From the NCBI RefSeq assembly GCF_963975745.1, contig NZ_CAXBIB010000018.1:1-64000 (forward strand): DNA of 64,000 nucleotides. Direction: 5' to 3'. The translations under genes and the position numbers were made by a program. This document shows positions 17,455 to 28,775 of the stretch, piece after piece. The notes under the pieces were generated by a model. That model was not told the DNA's origin, searched no databases, and saw nothing but the letters and a program-made list of their open reading frames with translations. Each line of letters starts with the position of its first letter. Positions within the stretch are counted from its first letter, which is position 1. The stretch is from Parvibaculum sp963975745 (GTDB lineage: Bacteria > Pseudomonadota > Alphaproteobacteria > Parvibaculales > Parvibaculaceae).

Positions 17455-18336
17455 CTAGAGCGCTTCGGCGCCCGAGATAATTTCGATCAGTTCCTTGGTG
17501 ATCATCGCCTGCCGCGAACGGTTGTAGGTGATGTTGAGCTTCTTGATCATGTCGCCGGCGTTGCGCGTGGCGCTGTCCATCGCCGACATCTTGGCGCCGA
17601 ACTCGCCGGCCACATTCTCGAGCAGCGCCCGGAAGATCTGCACCGACAGATTGCGCGGCAGAAGGTCCTTCAGGATTTCGGCTTCATCGGGCTCGTAGTC
17701 ATAGACCGCACCGCCGAGATCGACCCCTTCCGCGCCCGCCGGCACGCTGGCCGGGATCAGCTGCTGGGCGGTCGGGATCTGGCTGACGACATTGACGAAC
17801 TTCGAATAGAAGAGCGTCGCCACATCGAACTCGCCGGCCTCGAAAAGTTCCAGCACATTGCGCGAAATATCTTCGGCCTGTGCGAAACCGATCTGACGGA
17901 TGCCGGTGAACTCGTAGGACTTGACGATCCGGTCGCCGAAGTCGCGGCGCAGCGCGTCGCGGCCCTTGCGGCCGACGGTCAGAATCTTCACCGTCTTGCC
18001 TTCGCCGATCAGCTTGCGGATATGCGTGCGCGCCAGCCGCGCGATCGAGGAGTTGAAACCGCCGCAGAGACCGCGATCGGCGGTCGCCACGATGACGAGA
18101 TGCACCTTGTCGGAGCCCGTGCCGGCCAGCAGCGCCGGCGCGTCGGCCCGTCCCGCCATGCCGGCCGAGAGATTGGCCAGCACCCGGTCCATGCGCTCGG
18201 CATAGGGACGCGCGGCCTCGGCCGCTTCCTGCGCCCGGCGCAGCTTCGCGGCGGCGACCATCTGCATCGCCTTGGTGATCTTCTGCGTCGCCTTGACGCT
18301 GGCGATGCGGTTTCTGAGGTCCTTGAGGCTGGCCAT
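17455..18336 (-). CDS. atpG: F1 ATP synthase gamma subunit
   Basis: Rotating central shaft of F1. 293 residues, starting MASLKDLRNRIASVKATQKITKAMQMVAAAKLR (first part as in the family) and ending with the conserved ITKELIEIISGAEAL. The long N- and C-terminal helices form the shaft. It lies 23 bp downstream of atpA. Confidence 0.97.
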   Translation of the reverse strand: MASLKDLRNRIASVKATQKITKAMQMVAAAKLRRAQEAAEAARPYAERMDRVLANLSAGMAGRADAPALLAGTGSDKVHLVIVATADRGLCGGFNSSIARLARTHIRKLIGEGKTVKILTVGRKGRDALRRDFGDRIVKSYEFTGIRQIGFAQAEDISRNVLELFEAGEFDVATLFYSKFVNVVSQIPTAQQLIPASVPAGAEGVDLGGAVYDYEPDEAEILKDLLPRNLSVQIFRALLENVAGEFGAKMSAMDSATRNAGDMIKKLNITYNRSRQAMITKELIEIISGAEAL

Positions 18337-18359
18337 TCGCCCTTACCTTTTGCGCGTGC

Positions 18360-19888
<1,529 letters not shown>

Positions 19889-19889
<1 letters not shown>

Positions 19890-20446
19890 CAGGAGGCCTC
19901 TTTCATGGCAATCTGGAGAGAATTGAGCTTGGTCTTCAGCGAGCTATCGATCATCCGGCTACCGACCTTGACGACCAGTCCGCCGAGAAGCGAGGCATCG
20001 ACGCGGGTGTCGATCTGCACGTCCTTGCCGGTGGCCGTCTTGAGCGACGCCTTGAGGCTTGCGACCTGCGCATCATTGAGCGGATGCGCCGAGGTCACGT
20101 CGGCCGTCATCTCGCCGCGATGGCGCGCCAGGATGGCGGTGTAGCCCGCGATCATGTCGGCCAGTGCGAAGAGGCGGCGGTTCCGGATGACCAGGCCGAC
20201 GAAATTCTTGACCAGCGGCGCGGCGCCGGCCTTGTCGAGCACCGCGGCAAAGGCGCGGCCCTGCTCTTCGGCGCTGAAAACGGGGCTGCGAACGAGGCGC
20301 GTCAGATCGCTGCTCTCGTTCAGCATCTTGCCGATGGCACGGAGATCGGCCGCGACGGCATCGAGCGCGCCTTGCGCCTCGGCCAGTTCGAACAGGGCCG
20401 TCGCATAACGGCCGGCCATGCCGGATACGGGGTGATCAGATGACAC
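19889..20446 (-). CDS. atpH: F1 ATP synthase delta subunit
   Basis: Peripheral-stalk subunit joining F1 to the b subunits (OSCP homologue). 185 residues, with the N-terminal helical domain (SGMAGRYATALFELAEAQG) and the C-terminal VKVGSRMIDSSLKTKL block. Start is GTG at 20446. First gene of the operon; a 267-bp gap lies between it and priA. In that gap an AT-rich stretch (about 20508-20535) is a plausible promoter region, but I see no convincing -35/-10 pair. Confidence 0.95.
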
Positions 20447-20713
20447 GTGCGGCGCTCGCCTGTGCTTTGTCGTGAGGACGGCGCGCAGGACTGGGGCCTG
20501 ACGCCAACTATTTGATATCGCTAGCTAATTTAAGCCCGAAGGAGCGCGGAAAAGACCCCTGCCCCGGAGGCCGCGCGTTAGGTAACACATGGCCTTCGCC
20601 GGCGCAACAGGAACGCCCGGAAATGGCCGGCCCTGCGGCATTTTGGGCCTCGAACGGCCATGCACAAAGGCTGCCGCAGCGTCGCCCTGAGGGCCTGCAG
20701 GCGGGCCTTGCGG

Positions 20714-22903
20714 CTACATGAAGCTGTAGGGGTCGATATCGACCGAGACACGGACCGCGCCCGGCAGCTTCATCTCGCCCAGCCAGGCCTTCATGAAGGC
20801 CTGCACATTGACGTTGCGCCCGGCCTTGACCAGAAACCGGAGCCGCGTCCGGCCGCGCAACAGCGCCATCGGCGCCGGCGCCGGGCCCAGCACCGAGACG
20901 GCCTCGGTCCGGGGCACCTGCCGCGCCATTTCGCGCGCGGTGCGCCGCGCCAGCTCGGCATCGGCCGAGGCGACGACGACGCCGACCAGCCGCCCGAAAG
21001 GCGGCAGATGGACCCGCTCGCGCGCCTGCGCCTCGCGGGCCAGAAAGGCGTCGCGGTCGCCCGAGCAGAGCGCCCGCATGACGCCATGCTCGGGCATCCA
21101 GGTCTGCAGCAGCACGCGGCCCGGCCGCTCGGCTCGGCCCGCCCGGCCGGCCACCTGCTGCAACAGCTGGAAGGTGCGTTCGGCCGCGCGCAGATCGCCG
21201 TTCTCGAGACCGAGATCGGCATCGACCACGCCGACCAGGGTCAGCCAGGGAAAATGGTGCCCCTTGGCGACGATCTGTGTACCGACGATGATGTCGATCT
21301 CGCGCGCCTCGATGGCGGCGAAGACCGCGCGATGCGCCGCCGGGCCGCGCAGATTGTCGGACGAGACGATGGCGGCGCGCGCTTCGGGAAACAGCGTGGC
21401 GACTTCCTCGGCGATGCGCTCGACGCCCGGCCCGCAGGCGACCAGCGCATCCTCTTCGCCGCAGGCCGGACAGGACGTCGGCACCGGCGCCGTGTAGCCG
21501 CAATGATGACAGGCCAGCTCGCGGCGGAACCGATGTTCGACCAGCCAGCTCGAACATTGCGGACATTCGAAACGATGGCCGCAGGTGCGGCAGAGCGTCA
21601 GCGGCGCATAGCCGCGCCGGTTGAGAAACAGCATCGCCTGTTCGCCGGCCTCGAGCGCGCGGCGCATCTCGATCACCAGACGCGGCGAGAGCCAGTGTCC
21701 CCGCTCGGGCGGATCGCGCCGCATGTCGATCGCCTCGATCTGCGGCATTTCGGCGACGCCGTGCCGCGCTTCGAGACGCAGGCGCCGGTAGCGCCCCTGA
21801 TCGGCATTGACGACGGTTTCGAGCGAGGGCGTGGCCGAACTCAGCACGATCGGAAACGCCCCCAGCGAGGCGCGCACCACCGCCATGTCGCGCGCGTGAT
21901 AGGCAACGCCGTCTTCCTGCTTGAAGGCCGATTCATGCTCCTCGTCGACAATGATCAGGCCGAGTTCGGCAAAGGGCAGGAAGAGCGCCGAGCGCGCGCC
22001 GACCACGACACGGGCGCGGCCTTCGGCGACGCCGCGCCAGACCCGCGCCCGCTCGCGCGTCGACAGGTCGGAATGCCATTCGGCCGGACGGCAGCCGAAA
22101 CGCTGTTCGAAGCGGTCGAGAAACTGCTGCGTCAGCGCGATCTCGGGCAGCAGGATCAGCACCTGGCGGCCGCGCCGCAGCGCTTCGGCCACGGCCTCGA
22201 AATAGACTTCCGTCTTGCCCGAGCCGGTGACGCCGTCGAGCAGCGTCGCCGAAAAGGCGTCCGCGGCCACCGCGGCGACAAGTGCGGCGGCGGCTTCCGC
22301 CTGATCGGGCCCGAGCGCCATGCCCCTTGTCTCGGCGTCGGGCAACGAGAACGGCGCCTCGGCCGGCATTTCGAATGGCGCCAGCGTGCCGGCCTCGACC
22401 AGCCCGCGCACGACGCCGTCCGAAACGCCGGCCTCCTGGGCCAGTTCGCGGATGCTGCGGGCAAAGCCGTCGCCGGCCGTTGCAACGACGCGCTGGCGGG
22501 CGGGCGTCATGCGCGACGGACGGATATCGGTCAGCCGGCAGGCGATTCGCGACCGCGGCGGCTCCAGGGCGCCGGGCGCGCGGATGGCGAGCCGCAAAAC
22601 CGAACCCCGCGGGGCCAGCGTGTAGCCGGCCACCCAGTCGACAAAGCGCCGCAACGCCTCGGGCATGGGCGGCGCATCGAGGCGCTCGATGACGGATTTC
22701 AGCCTTTTGCGCTCGACCGCGTCGGTGCCCGCGCCCCAGACCACACCGATCAACTGCTGCGCGCCCAGCGGCACCACCACATAATCGCCCGGCGCCAGCA
22801 CAAGATCCGGCGGCACCGCATAATCATAGGGCTCCGGCAGCGCCAGCGGCACCAGAACCGCGACACGCGCGGGCGGGGAGCTTGTGGATATTTCGGAGGC
22901 CAT
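20714..22903 (-). CDS. priA: primosomal protein N' (replication restart helicase PriA)
   Basis: Superfamily 2 DNA helicase that reloads the replisome at stalled or recombined forks. 729 residues from the ATG at 22903. N-terminal 3'-end-binding domain (RVAVLVPLALPEPYDY), Walker A GVTGSGKTEVYFEA near residue 230, DEEH box IIVDEEHE near 325, and the four CxxC pairs of the zinc domain (CRTCGHRFECPQC, then CHHCGY and CPACGE) near 445-490. An upstream ATG at 22939 is possible but would put an atypical tail before the conserved start. Placement ahead of atpH is conserved in alphaproteobacteria. Confidence 0.95.
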   Translation of the reverse strand: MASEISTSSPPARVAVLVPLALPEPYDYAVPPDLVLAPGDYVVVPLGAQQLIGVVWGAGTDAVERKRLKSVIERLDAPPMPEALRRFVDWVAGYTLAPRGSVLRLAIRAPGALEPPRSRIACRLTDIRPSRMTPARQRVVATAGDGFARSIRELAQEAGVSDGVVRGLVEAGTLAPFEMPAEAPFSLPDAETRGMALGPDQAEAAAALVAAVAADAFSATLLDGVTGSGKTEVYFEAVAEALRRGRQVLILLPEIALTQQFLDRFEQRFGCRPAEWHSDLSTRERARVWRGVAEGRARVVVGARSALFLPFAELGLIIVDEEHESAFKQEDGVAYHARDMAVVRASLGAFPIVLSSATPSLETVVNADQGRYRRLRLEARHGVAEMPQIEAIDMRRDPPERGHWLSPRLVIEMRRALEAGEQAMLFLNRRGYAPLTLCRTCGHRFECPQCSSWLVEHRFRRELACHHCGYTAPVPTSCPACGEEDALVACGPGVERIAEEVATLFPEARAAIVSSDNLRGPAAHRAVFAAIEAREIDIIVGTQIVAKGHHFPWLTLVGVVDADLGLENGDLRAAERTFQLLQQVAGRAGRAERPGRVLLQTWMPEHGVMRALCSGDRDAFLAREAQARERVHLPPFGRLVGVVVASADAELARRTAREMARQVPRTEAVSVLGPAPAPMALLRGRTRLRFLVKAGRNVNVQAFMKAWLGEMKLPGAVRVSVDIDPYSFM

Positions 22904-23047
22904 ATGTTTCGTTCGACCGGTTGCGCGCCGGGGGTCCATTCAAAACCGAGGCGACACTGTAACGCCTCATAAAGCAAGCGGCACGACTTGCCTTGCACAC
23001 CGCTGCACAACGCGGCAAAAGGACGAGCCTTCCGGCGGCGACTGGAC

Positions 23048-23053
23048 TAGACT
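23048..23053 (+). promoter_or_regulatory. -10 box (TAGACT) upstream of transaldolase
   Basis: ACTAGACTGG lies 51 bp before the transaldolase ATG and is the same core found before pcs and the ABM gene. No good -35 is seen 16-18 bp upstream. It lies in the 201-bp divergent gap between priA and this gene. Confidence 0.3.
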
Positions 23054-23104
23054 GGCCGTCCGATCGAGATTCCCGCCTCTATCCTCGCCGCAGAAGAAGA
23101 GCCC

Positions 23105-23761
23105 ATGAAATTTTTCGTCGACACCGCCGACATCGCCGACATCCGCGAACTTGCCGACACCGGCCTGCTGGACGGCGTGACCACCAACCCCTCGCTGATT
23201 GCCAAATCGGGACGCGACTTCATCGAGGTCGTCACCGAGATCTGCAGCACGGTCGAGGGACCGGTCAGCGCCGAAGTGACCGCGCTCGATGCGGCCGGCA
23301 TGATCGCCGAGGGCCGCAAGCTGGCAAAGATCGCCAGGAACATCGCCGTGAAAGTGCCGCTGACCTGGGACGGATTGAAGGCCTGCAAGACGCTGACCGG
23401 CGAAGGCACCATGGTGAACGTCACCTTGTGCTTCTCGGCCAACCAGGCGCTGCTGGCGGCCAAGGCCGGCGCGACTTTCGTTTCGCCCTTCATCGGCCGG
23501 CTCGACGACGTCAATCTCGACGGCATGGAACTCATTCACGATATACGCGCCATTTACGACAATTATCCGGCGCTGACGACCGAGATTCTGGCCGCCTCGA
23601 TCCGCAACGCCAACCATGTCAAGGACGCCGCGATTGCCGGCGCCGATGTGGCGACCGTGCCGCCGGCAGTGCTGAAAGGTCTTGTTCAGCATCCGCTGAC
23701 CGACAAGGGCATCGAACTCTTTCTCGCCGACTGGAAGAAGACCGGACAGAAAATTCTCTGA
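23105..23761 (+). CDS. tal: transaldolase, fructose-6-phosphate aldolase-like (TalC/Fsa type)
   Basis: 218-residue short transaldolase of the pentose phosphate pathway, moving a dihydroxyacetone unit between sugar phosphates. It begins MKFFVDTADIADIREL and has GVTTNPSL near residue 26 and the Schiff-base lysine in NIAVKVPLTWDGL near residue 83; VNVTLCFSANQALLAAKAGA follows. Short forms of this family are mostly transaldolases, though some act as fructose-6-phosphate aldolases. GAAGAAGAGCCC precedes the ATG. Followed by the DUF484-xerC pair. Confidence 0.93.
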   Translation: MKFFVDTADIADIRELADTGLLDGVTTNPSLIAKSGRDFIEVVTEICSTVEGPVSAEVTALDAAGMIAEGRKLAKIARNIAVKVPLTWDGLKACKTLTGEGTMVNVTLCFSANQALLAAKAGATFVSPFIGRLDDVNLDGMELIHDIRAIYDNYPALTTEILAASIRNANHVKDAAIAGADVATVPPAVLKGLVQHPLTDKGIELFLADWKKTGQKIL

Positions 23762-23823
23762 TCGGGCCAAATAATGCGTCCGCCGAAAGAAACTGGAAAC
23801 GCTCCCTGGGAGATGCTGAGACC

Positions 23824-24564
23824 ATGAGCCAGCACAATGACAGACCGGAAGCCCAACGGATCGACGACGCACCGCTCGCGATCACTGCAGCCGATGTAAC
23901 CGCCTATCTGCGCCGCCACCCCGAACTGCTGGCCAACGATCCCGACCTGATCGCCGCCCTGGTGCCGCCCTCGCAATCGACCGGGCGCAACGTGCTCGAC
24001 ATGCAGCATTTCATGATCGGCCGGCTGCAGAACCAGGTGCGCATGCTGCGCGACATCCAGTCGGAACTGATCGAGGCCTCCTCGCTGAACAGCCTGGCGC
24101 GCGAACAGGTGCATGCTGCCGCGCTTCGCCTGCTCGATGCGAAGAGCTTCGAGCATCTGATCGAATTCGCGACCGGACCGGAGGGGCTTGCCCGCATGCT
24201 GGGCGTGCGCGCGGCGACGCTCTGCATCGAGACCGCCAATGGCGTGTCGGGTATCGGCATTCGCGGCGTGCGCGTGCTGGAACCGGGCGGCGTCGACCGC
24301 ATACTCGGCCTCGGTACGCAGTGCCGCCTGGCCGCCCATGTGCGCGGCAGCCGCGGCCTTTACGGCGGACTGGCCGAGGACGTCAATTCCGAGGCGCTGG
24401 TGCGTCTCGACTTCTCGGCCTCGACACCGCCGGGCCTGCTGGCGCTGGGCGGCTTCGAAGCCGAACAGTTCCATCCCGATCAGGCCATCGACCTGCTCGA
24501 ATTCCTGGCCCGCATCGTCGAACGCTGTGTGCGCCAATGGCTCGAGCTGCCGCCCGCCAGGTGA
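23824..24564 (+). CDS. DUF484 family protein
   Basis: 246-residue DUF484 protein, a GAF-like fold of unknown function almost always encoded directly before xerC. Visible family blocks: VTAYLRRHPELLANDPDLIAAL at 30-51 (first part), DMQHFMIGRLQNQVRMLR and the C-terminal DFLARIVERCVRQWL-like segment. The frame is open far upstream through the transaldolase gene; the ATG at 23824 is the proper start. It overlaps xerC by four bases (GTGA). The constant pairing suggests a role with the XerC recombinase, but this is inference. Confidence 0.88.
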   Translation: MSQHNDRPEAQRIDDAPLAITAADVTAYLRRHPELLANDPDLIAALVPPSQSTGRNVLDMQHFMIGRLQNQVRMLRDIQSELIEASSLNSLAREQVHAAALRLLDAKSFEHLIEFATGPEGLARMLGVRAATLCIETANGVSGIGIRGVRVLEPGGVDRILGLGTQCRLAAHVRGSRGLYGGLAEDVNSEALVRLDFSASTPPGLLALGGFEAEQFHPDQAIDLLEFLARIVERCVRQWLELPPAR

Positions 24565-25517
24565 CGGGCGCGCCGACGCCCGACGATGCCGCGCGGACCA
24601 TTCCCGCCGACGCCGACGCGCGCCGCGAAATCCGCAACTGGTATGCCCATCTGATGGGCGAACGCCGCGTCAGCGAAGCGACCCTGATCAATTATCACCG
24701 CGACCTGACGCGCTTCTTCGAATTCCTGGTCGGCCATCTGGGCGCCCCGGCCGACCTGAAGGCGCTGGCCGGCCTCGAGCTGCGCGACTTCCGCGCCTTT
24801 GTCAGCCATCGCCGGGCGGACGGCCTGACCAGCCGCAGCGTGGCGCGGATGCTGTCGAGCCTGCGCTCGTTTTTCGGTTTTCTCGACCGGACCGGCATTG
24901 TCGCCAATGCGACGCTGAAGGCGTTGCGGTCGCCGAAACTGCCGCATGGCATTCCCAAGCCGCTGACGGTGACGGGCACCGCCACGCTGCTCGAAGGCGC
25001 ACGCGCGGCCGAGATCGCGCCCTGGAAGGCTGCGCGCGATGTCGCGGTGCTGACGCTGCTCTATGGCTGCGGGTTGCGCATTTCCGAGGCGCTGGGGCTT
25101 GCGCGCAAGGATGCGCCGCTGAAGGAGGTGCTGCGCATCACCGGCAAGGGCGGCAAGGAACGGCTGGTGCCGGTGCTGCCGGCGGCACGGCAAGCGGTCG
25201 AGACCTATCTGGCGCTCTGTCCGCATGCACTGACGCCCGAAGACCCGCTTTTCGTCGGCACGCGGGGCGGACGCCTCGACCAGCGCCAGGTGCGCCAGAC
25301 CATGATCGATCTCCGGCGCGGCCTCAACCTGCCCGAGACGGCAAGCCCGCATGCGCTGCGCCACAGTTTCGCGACGCATCTGCTGGCCGGCGGCGGCGAC
25401 CTGCGCGCGATCCAGGAACTGCTCGGCCATGCCAGCCTGTCGACGACACAGGTCTATACCGAAGTCGATCCGGCACGGCTGCTGGAGATCTACGACAAGG
25501 CGACGAGGCGGCGCTGA
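24561..25517 (+). CDS. xerC: site-specific tyrosine recombinase XerC
   Basis: Tyrosine recombinase that, with XerD, resolves chromosome dimers at dif. 318 residues. N-terminal SAM-like core-binding domain (residues 25-115) and catalytic domain with the arginine in YGCGLRISEAL, the lysine in GKGGKERLVP, the HxxR box HALRHSFATHLL, the second histidine in LLGHASLSTTQ and the nucleophile tyrosine in VYTEV. Start is GTG at 24561 overlapping the DUF484 stop. The N-terminus is slightly longer than in E. coli. Confidence 0.95.
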   Translation: MTGAPTPDDAARTIPADADARREIRNWYAHLMGERRVSEATLINYHRDLTRFFEFLVGHLGAPADLKALAGLELRDFRAFVSHRRADGLTSRSVARMLSSLRSFFGFLDRTGIVANATLKALRSPKLPHGIPKPLTVTGTATLLEGARAAEIAPWKAARDVAVLTLLYGCGLRISEALGLARKDAPLKEVLRITGKGGKERLVPVLPAARQAVETYLALCPHALTPEDPLFVGTRGGRLDQRQVRQTMIDLRRGLNLPETASPHALRHSFATHLLAGGGDLRAIQELLGHASLSTTQVYTEVDPARLLEIYDKATRRR

Positions 25518-26065
25518 TGGAAATACATGGCCTCGTGATGGCGGTCAGTGTCAGTGCGACGCATACGATGCAGAAGCCGAATACCGACCGCATCAGATTG
25601 CTCGCCGGCCTCGGCGTCGAGGGTGACGCCCATATGGGAAAGACGGTGAAACACCGTTCCCGCATCGCACGCGACCCGTCCCGGCCGAACCTGCGTCAGG
25701 TTCATCTGATCCATGCCGAGCTGCTGGACGAACTGGCGGCGAAGGGCTTCAGCCTCGCACCGGGGCGCATGGGCGAGAACATCACGACACGGGGGATCGA
25801 TCTGCTGGCGCTTCCCGCCGGGACGAAGCTGCGGCTTGGAACGAGCGCCATCGTGGAAGTCACCGGGTTGCGCAATCCCTGTGTGCAGCTCGACGGAATC
25901 AAGCCCGGCTTGATGAATGCCGTTCTCGACCGCGATGCGCAGGGAAACCTGATCCGCAAGGCAGGTGTCATGGGCATCGTCATTGCGGCGGGCGAGGTAG
26001 GGCCCGGCGACGAGATCCGCGCCGAACTGCCGCCCGGCGAACCGGTGCCGTTGAAACCCGTCTGA
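25517..26065 (+). CDS. MOSC domain-containing protein
   Basis: 182 residues, a MOSC (molybdenum cofactor sulfurase C-terminal) domain. GVEGDAH near residue 33, GRMGENITTRGIDL near residue 83 and the conserved cysteine in TGLRNPCVQLD near residue 117, which in this family is proposed to carry sulfur or bind the cofactor. Stand-alone MOSC proteins include YiiM-type enzymes that reduce N-hydroxylated compounds; the exact role here is unknown. Its ATG overlaps the xerC stop by one base. Convergent with lpd. Confidence 0.85.
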   Translation: MEIHGLVMAVSVSATHTMQKPNTDRIRLLAGLGVEGDAHMGKTVKHRSRIARDPSRPNLRQVHLIHAELLDELAAKGFSLAPGRMGENITTRGIDLLALPAGTKLRLGTSAIVEVTGLRNPCVQLDGIKPGLMNAVLDRDAQGNLIRKAGVMGIVIAAGEVGPGDEIRAELPPGEPVPLKPV

Positions 26066-26074
26066 ACCTGCGTC

Positions 26075-27466
26075 CTACATGTGAATCGGCAGGCCGGTCA
26101 CCGCCAGCGCCGCTTCCTTGACCGCTTCCGACAGCGTCGGATGGGCGAAGCAGATGCGGGCGATGTCTTCCGAGCTTGCCGAGAATTCCATCGCGATGGC
26201 CGCTTCGGCGATCAGCTCGCCGGCATTGACGCCGATGATGTGGACCCCGAGCACGCGGTCGGTCTTCTTGTCGGCGAGTATCTTGACGAAGCCGTCGGTG
26301 GTCTTGTTGGCCTTGGCCCGGCCATTGGCGGTGAAGGGAAACTTGCCGGCATTGTAGTCGATGCCCGCTTCCTTCAACTGTTCCTCGGTCTGGCCGACCG
26401 AAGCGACTTCCGGCGCGGTGTAGACAACGCCCGGAATGACCGCGTAATTGACGGCGCCGTAATGGCCCGCAAGCTTCTCGGCCAGCGCCACGCCTTCTTC
26501 CATCGCCTTGTGCGCCAGCATCGGACCCGCAACGCAGTCGCCGATGGCATAGATGCCGTCGACACTGGTCTTGTAACCGGCATCGATTTCGACGCGGCCG
26601 CGCTTGTCGGTCTTGACGCCGAGTTTGTCGAGGCCGAGCCCTTGCGTATAGGCGGTGCGGCCGACCGCGACCAGCACGACATCGGCATCCAGCACCTGCG
26701 CCTCGCCGCCCTTGGCCGGCTCGACCGAAACCTTGAGCCCCGACTTCTGCTTTTCGACCTTGGTCACCTTTGAGCCGAGCTTGAACGCGAAGCCCTGCTT
26801 CTTGAGGATGCGGGTGAAATTCTTGACGACCTCGCCATCCATGCCGGGCAGGATCGCGTCGAGATATTCGACCACCGTCACCTCGGCGCCGAGCCGCGCC
26901 CAGACCGAGCCGAGCTCGAGCCCGATGACGCCGCCGCCGATGACCAGAAGCTTGCCCGGCACCTTGTCGAGTTCGAGCGCGCCGGTCGAGGAGACGACGG
27001 TCTTTTCGTCGATCTCGATGCCCGGCAGTCGCGCCACATCCGAGCCGGTGGCAATGACGATGTGTTTCGCTTCAAGTCTGCGGTCGCCGGCCCTGACCTT
27101 GCCGGCGGCTTCGATTTCGCCTTCGCCCTTGACCCATTCGATCTTGTTCTTCTTGAACAGGAACTCGATGCCCTTGGTGTTGCCGTCGATGGCCTCGTCC
27201 TTGAAGGCAAGCATCTGCTTGAGGTTGAGCTTCGGCTTGCCGACCTCGATGCCCATGCCCTCGAAAGAATGTCCCGCCTCGTCGAACAGTTCGGAGGCAT
27301 GCAGCATCGCCTTGGAGGGAATGCAGCCGATATTGAGGCAGGTGCCGCCCAGCCGGTCGTTCTTTTCGACCACCGCGACCTTGAGGCCGAGCTGCGCGGC
27401 CTTGATCGCGCATTCATAGCCGCCGGGGCCGGCGCCGATCACCACAAGGTCGAGTTGGTCAGCCAT
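26075..27466 (-). CDS. lpdA: dihydrolipoyl dehydrogenase (E3)
   Basis: FAD enzyme that reoxidises the lipoyl arms of 2-oxoacid dehydrogenase complexes, passing electrons to NAD. 463 residues. FAD-binding GAGPGGYECA at the start, redox disulfide GGTCLNIGCIPSK near residue 40, NAD-binding GGGVIGLELGS near residue 180, and the C-terminal catalytic HAHPTLSE-type motif (here FAHPTLSEAV) near 445. Last gene of the sucA-sucB-lpd series, 9 bp after sucB, so this copy serves mainly the 2-oxoglutarate dehydrogenase complex. Confidence 0.96.
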   Translation of the reverse strand: MADQLDLVVIGAGPGGYECAIKAAQLGLKVAVVEKNDRLGGTCLNIGCIPSKAMLHASELFDEAGHSFEGMGIEVGKPKLNLKQMLAFKDEAIDGNTKGIEFLFKKNKIEWVKGEGEIEAAGKVRAGDRRLEAKHIVIATGSDVARLPGIEIDEKTVVSSTGALELDKVPGKLLVIGGGVIGLELGSVWARLGAEVTVVEYLDAILPGMDGEVVKNFTRILKKQGFAFKLGSKVTKVEKQKSGLKVSVEPAKGGEAQVLDADVVLVAVGRTAYTQGLGLDKLGVKTDKRGRVEIDAGYKTSVDGIYAIGDCVAGPMLAHKAMEEGVALAEKLAGHYGAVNYAVIPGVVYTAPEVASVGQTEEQLKEAGIDYNAGKFPFTANGRAKANKTTDGFVKILADKKTDRVLGVHIIGVNAGELIAEAAIAMEFSASSEDIARICFAHPTLSEAVKEAALAVTGLPIHM

Positions 27467-27475
27467 GGGTCTGCC

Positions 27476-28738
27476 TCAGAGGTCGAGCAGCAGGCGCTGC
27501 GGGTCTTCGAGCGACTCTTTCACGCGCACCAGGAAGGTGACGGCTTCCTTGCCGTCGACGATGCGGTGATCGTAGGAGAGCGCCAGATACATCATTGGCC
27601 GGATTTCGACCTTGCCGCCAATCGCGACCGGCCGTTCCTGGATCTTGTGCATGCCCAGCACGCCCGATTGCGGCGCATTGAGAATCGGCGTCGACATCAG
27701 CGAACCATAGACACCGCCATTCGAAATCGTGAAGGTGCCGCCCTGCAATTCTTCCAGCTTGAGCTGGCCGTCGCGGGCGCGGCGGCCGATCTCGTTGATC
27801 GACTTTTCGATCTCGGCCAGCGACATGTCCTGCGCGTCGCGCAGCACGGGCACGACGAGACCGCGATCGGTGCCGACCGCGACGCCGATATTGTAGTAGT
27901 TCTTGTAGACCAGCTCCTCGCCCTCGATCTCGGCATTGACGGCCGGAATTTCGCGCAGCGCATGGATGCAGGCCTTGACGAAGAAGCCCATGAAGCCGAC
28001 GCGCACGCCATGCTTCTTCTCGAAGAGATCCTTGTACTGATTGCGCAACGCCATGACGGCGCTCATGTCCACCTCGTTGAAGGTGGTGAGCATGGCGGCC
28101 GTGTTCTGCGCTTCCTTGAGGCGGGCCGCGATGGTCTTCCTGAGCCGCGTCATCTTCACGCGTTCCTCGCGCGCACTGTCGTCGCGGGGGGCCTGCGCCC
28201 GAGCCGGCGCCTCGGCGGGTTTCGCCTTGGCAGCCGCTTCGGCGTCTTGTTTGGTGACGCGGCCGCCGCGGCCGGTGCCTTCGACCTTCGAGACATCGAG
28301 ATCGTTCTCGGCGGCGACACGGCGTACGGCCGGCGACGGCGCGGCGTCGGCGGGCTTTGCCGGCGCCCTGGCCTCGGACTTCGGCGCCTCGGAACTCGCG
28401 GCCTCGGTCTTCTTCGGCTCGTCCTTCTTCGGCTCGTCCTTTTTCGCTTCGTCCTTTTTCGGCTCTTCCTTCCTGGTGGCCGGCGCGGCGGCCTTGCCCT
28501 TGCCTTCGCCGATCTCGCCCAGAAGCGCGCCGACCTCGACCGTCTCGCCGCTCTGGACCGCGATTTCGCCCAGCACGCCGGAGGCCGGCGCCGGCACCTC
28601 GACCGTCACCTTGTCGGTTTCGAGCTCGACCAGCGGCTCATCGGCCGTGACCTGGTCGCCCGGCTTCTTGAACCATTGCGCGACGGTCGCCTCCGTCACC
28701 GATTCGCCCAGCGTGGGCACGCGAATTTCCGTCGCCAT
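27476..28738 (-). CDS. sucB: dihydrolipoyllysine-residue succinyltransferase (E2 of 2-oxoglutarate dehydrogenase)
   Basis: Core of the 2-oxoglutarate dehydrogenase complex. 420 residues. One lipoyl domain (1-77) with the lipoylated lysine in ETDKVTVEV at about 43, then an unusually charged linker of KKDE/KKDEP repeats (about 92-115), an E3/E1-binding domain (PAVRRVAAENDLDVSKVEGTG, first part near 138) and the acyltransferase core with YNIGVAVGTDRGLVVPV and the active site DHRIVDGKEA near 390. 37 bp after sucA. Confidence 0.97.
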   Translation of the reverse strand: MATEIRVPTLGESVTEATVAQWFKKPGDQVTADEPLVELETDKVTVEVPAPASGVLGEIAVQSGETVEVGALLGEIGEGKGKAAAPATRKEEPKKDEAKKDEPKKDEPKKTEAASSEAPKSEARAPAKPADAAPSPAVRRVAAENDLDVSKVEGTGRGGRVTKQDAEAAAKAKPAEAPARAQAPRDDSAREERVKMTRLRKTIAARLKEAQNTAAMLTTFNEVDMSAVMALRNQYKDLFEKKHGVRVGFMGFFVKACIHALREIPAVNAEIEGEELVYKNYYNIGVAVGTDRGLVVPVLRDAQDMSLAEIEKSINEIGRRARDGQLKLEELQGGTFTISNGGVYGSLMSTPILNAPQSGVLGMHKIQERPVAIGGKVEIRPMMYLALSYDHRIVDGKEAVTFLVRVKESLEDPQRLLLDL

Positions 28739-28775
28739 TCGTCTCTCGCCTTTCCGGTACCGGAGTTGCGCCGCT

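Noticed and set aside
20660..22972. 770-codon open frame on the + strand opposite priA
   Set aside because: It mirrors priA exactly, has no family signature and a composition rich in Arg, His and Gln, as expected for antisense of a high-GC gene.
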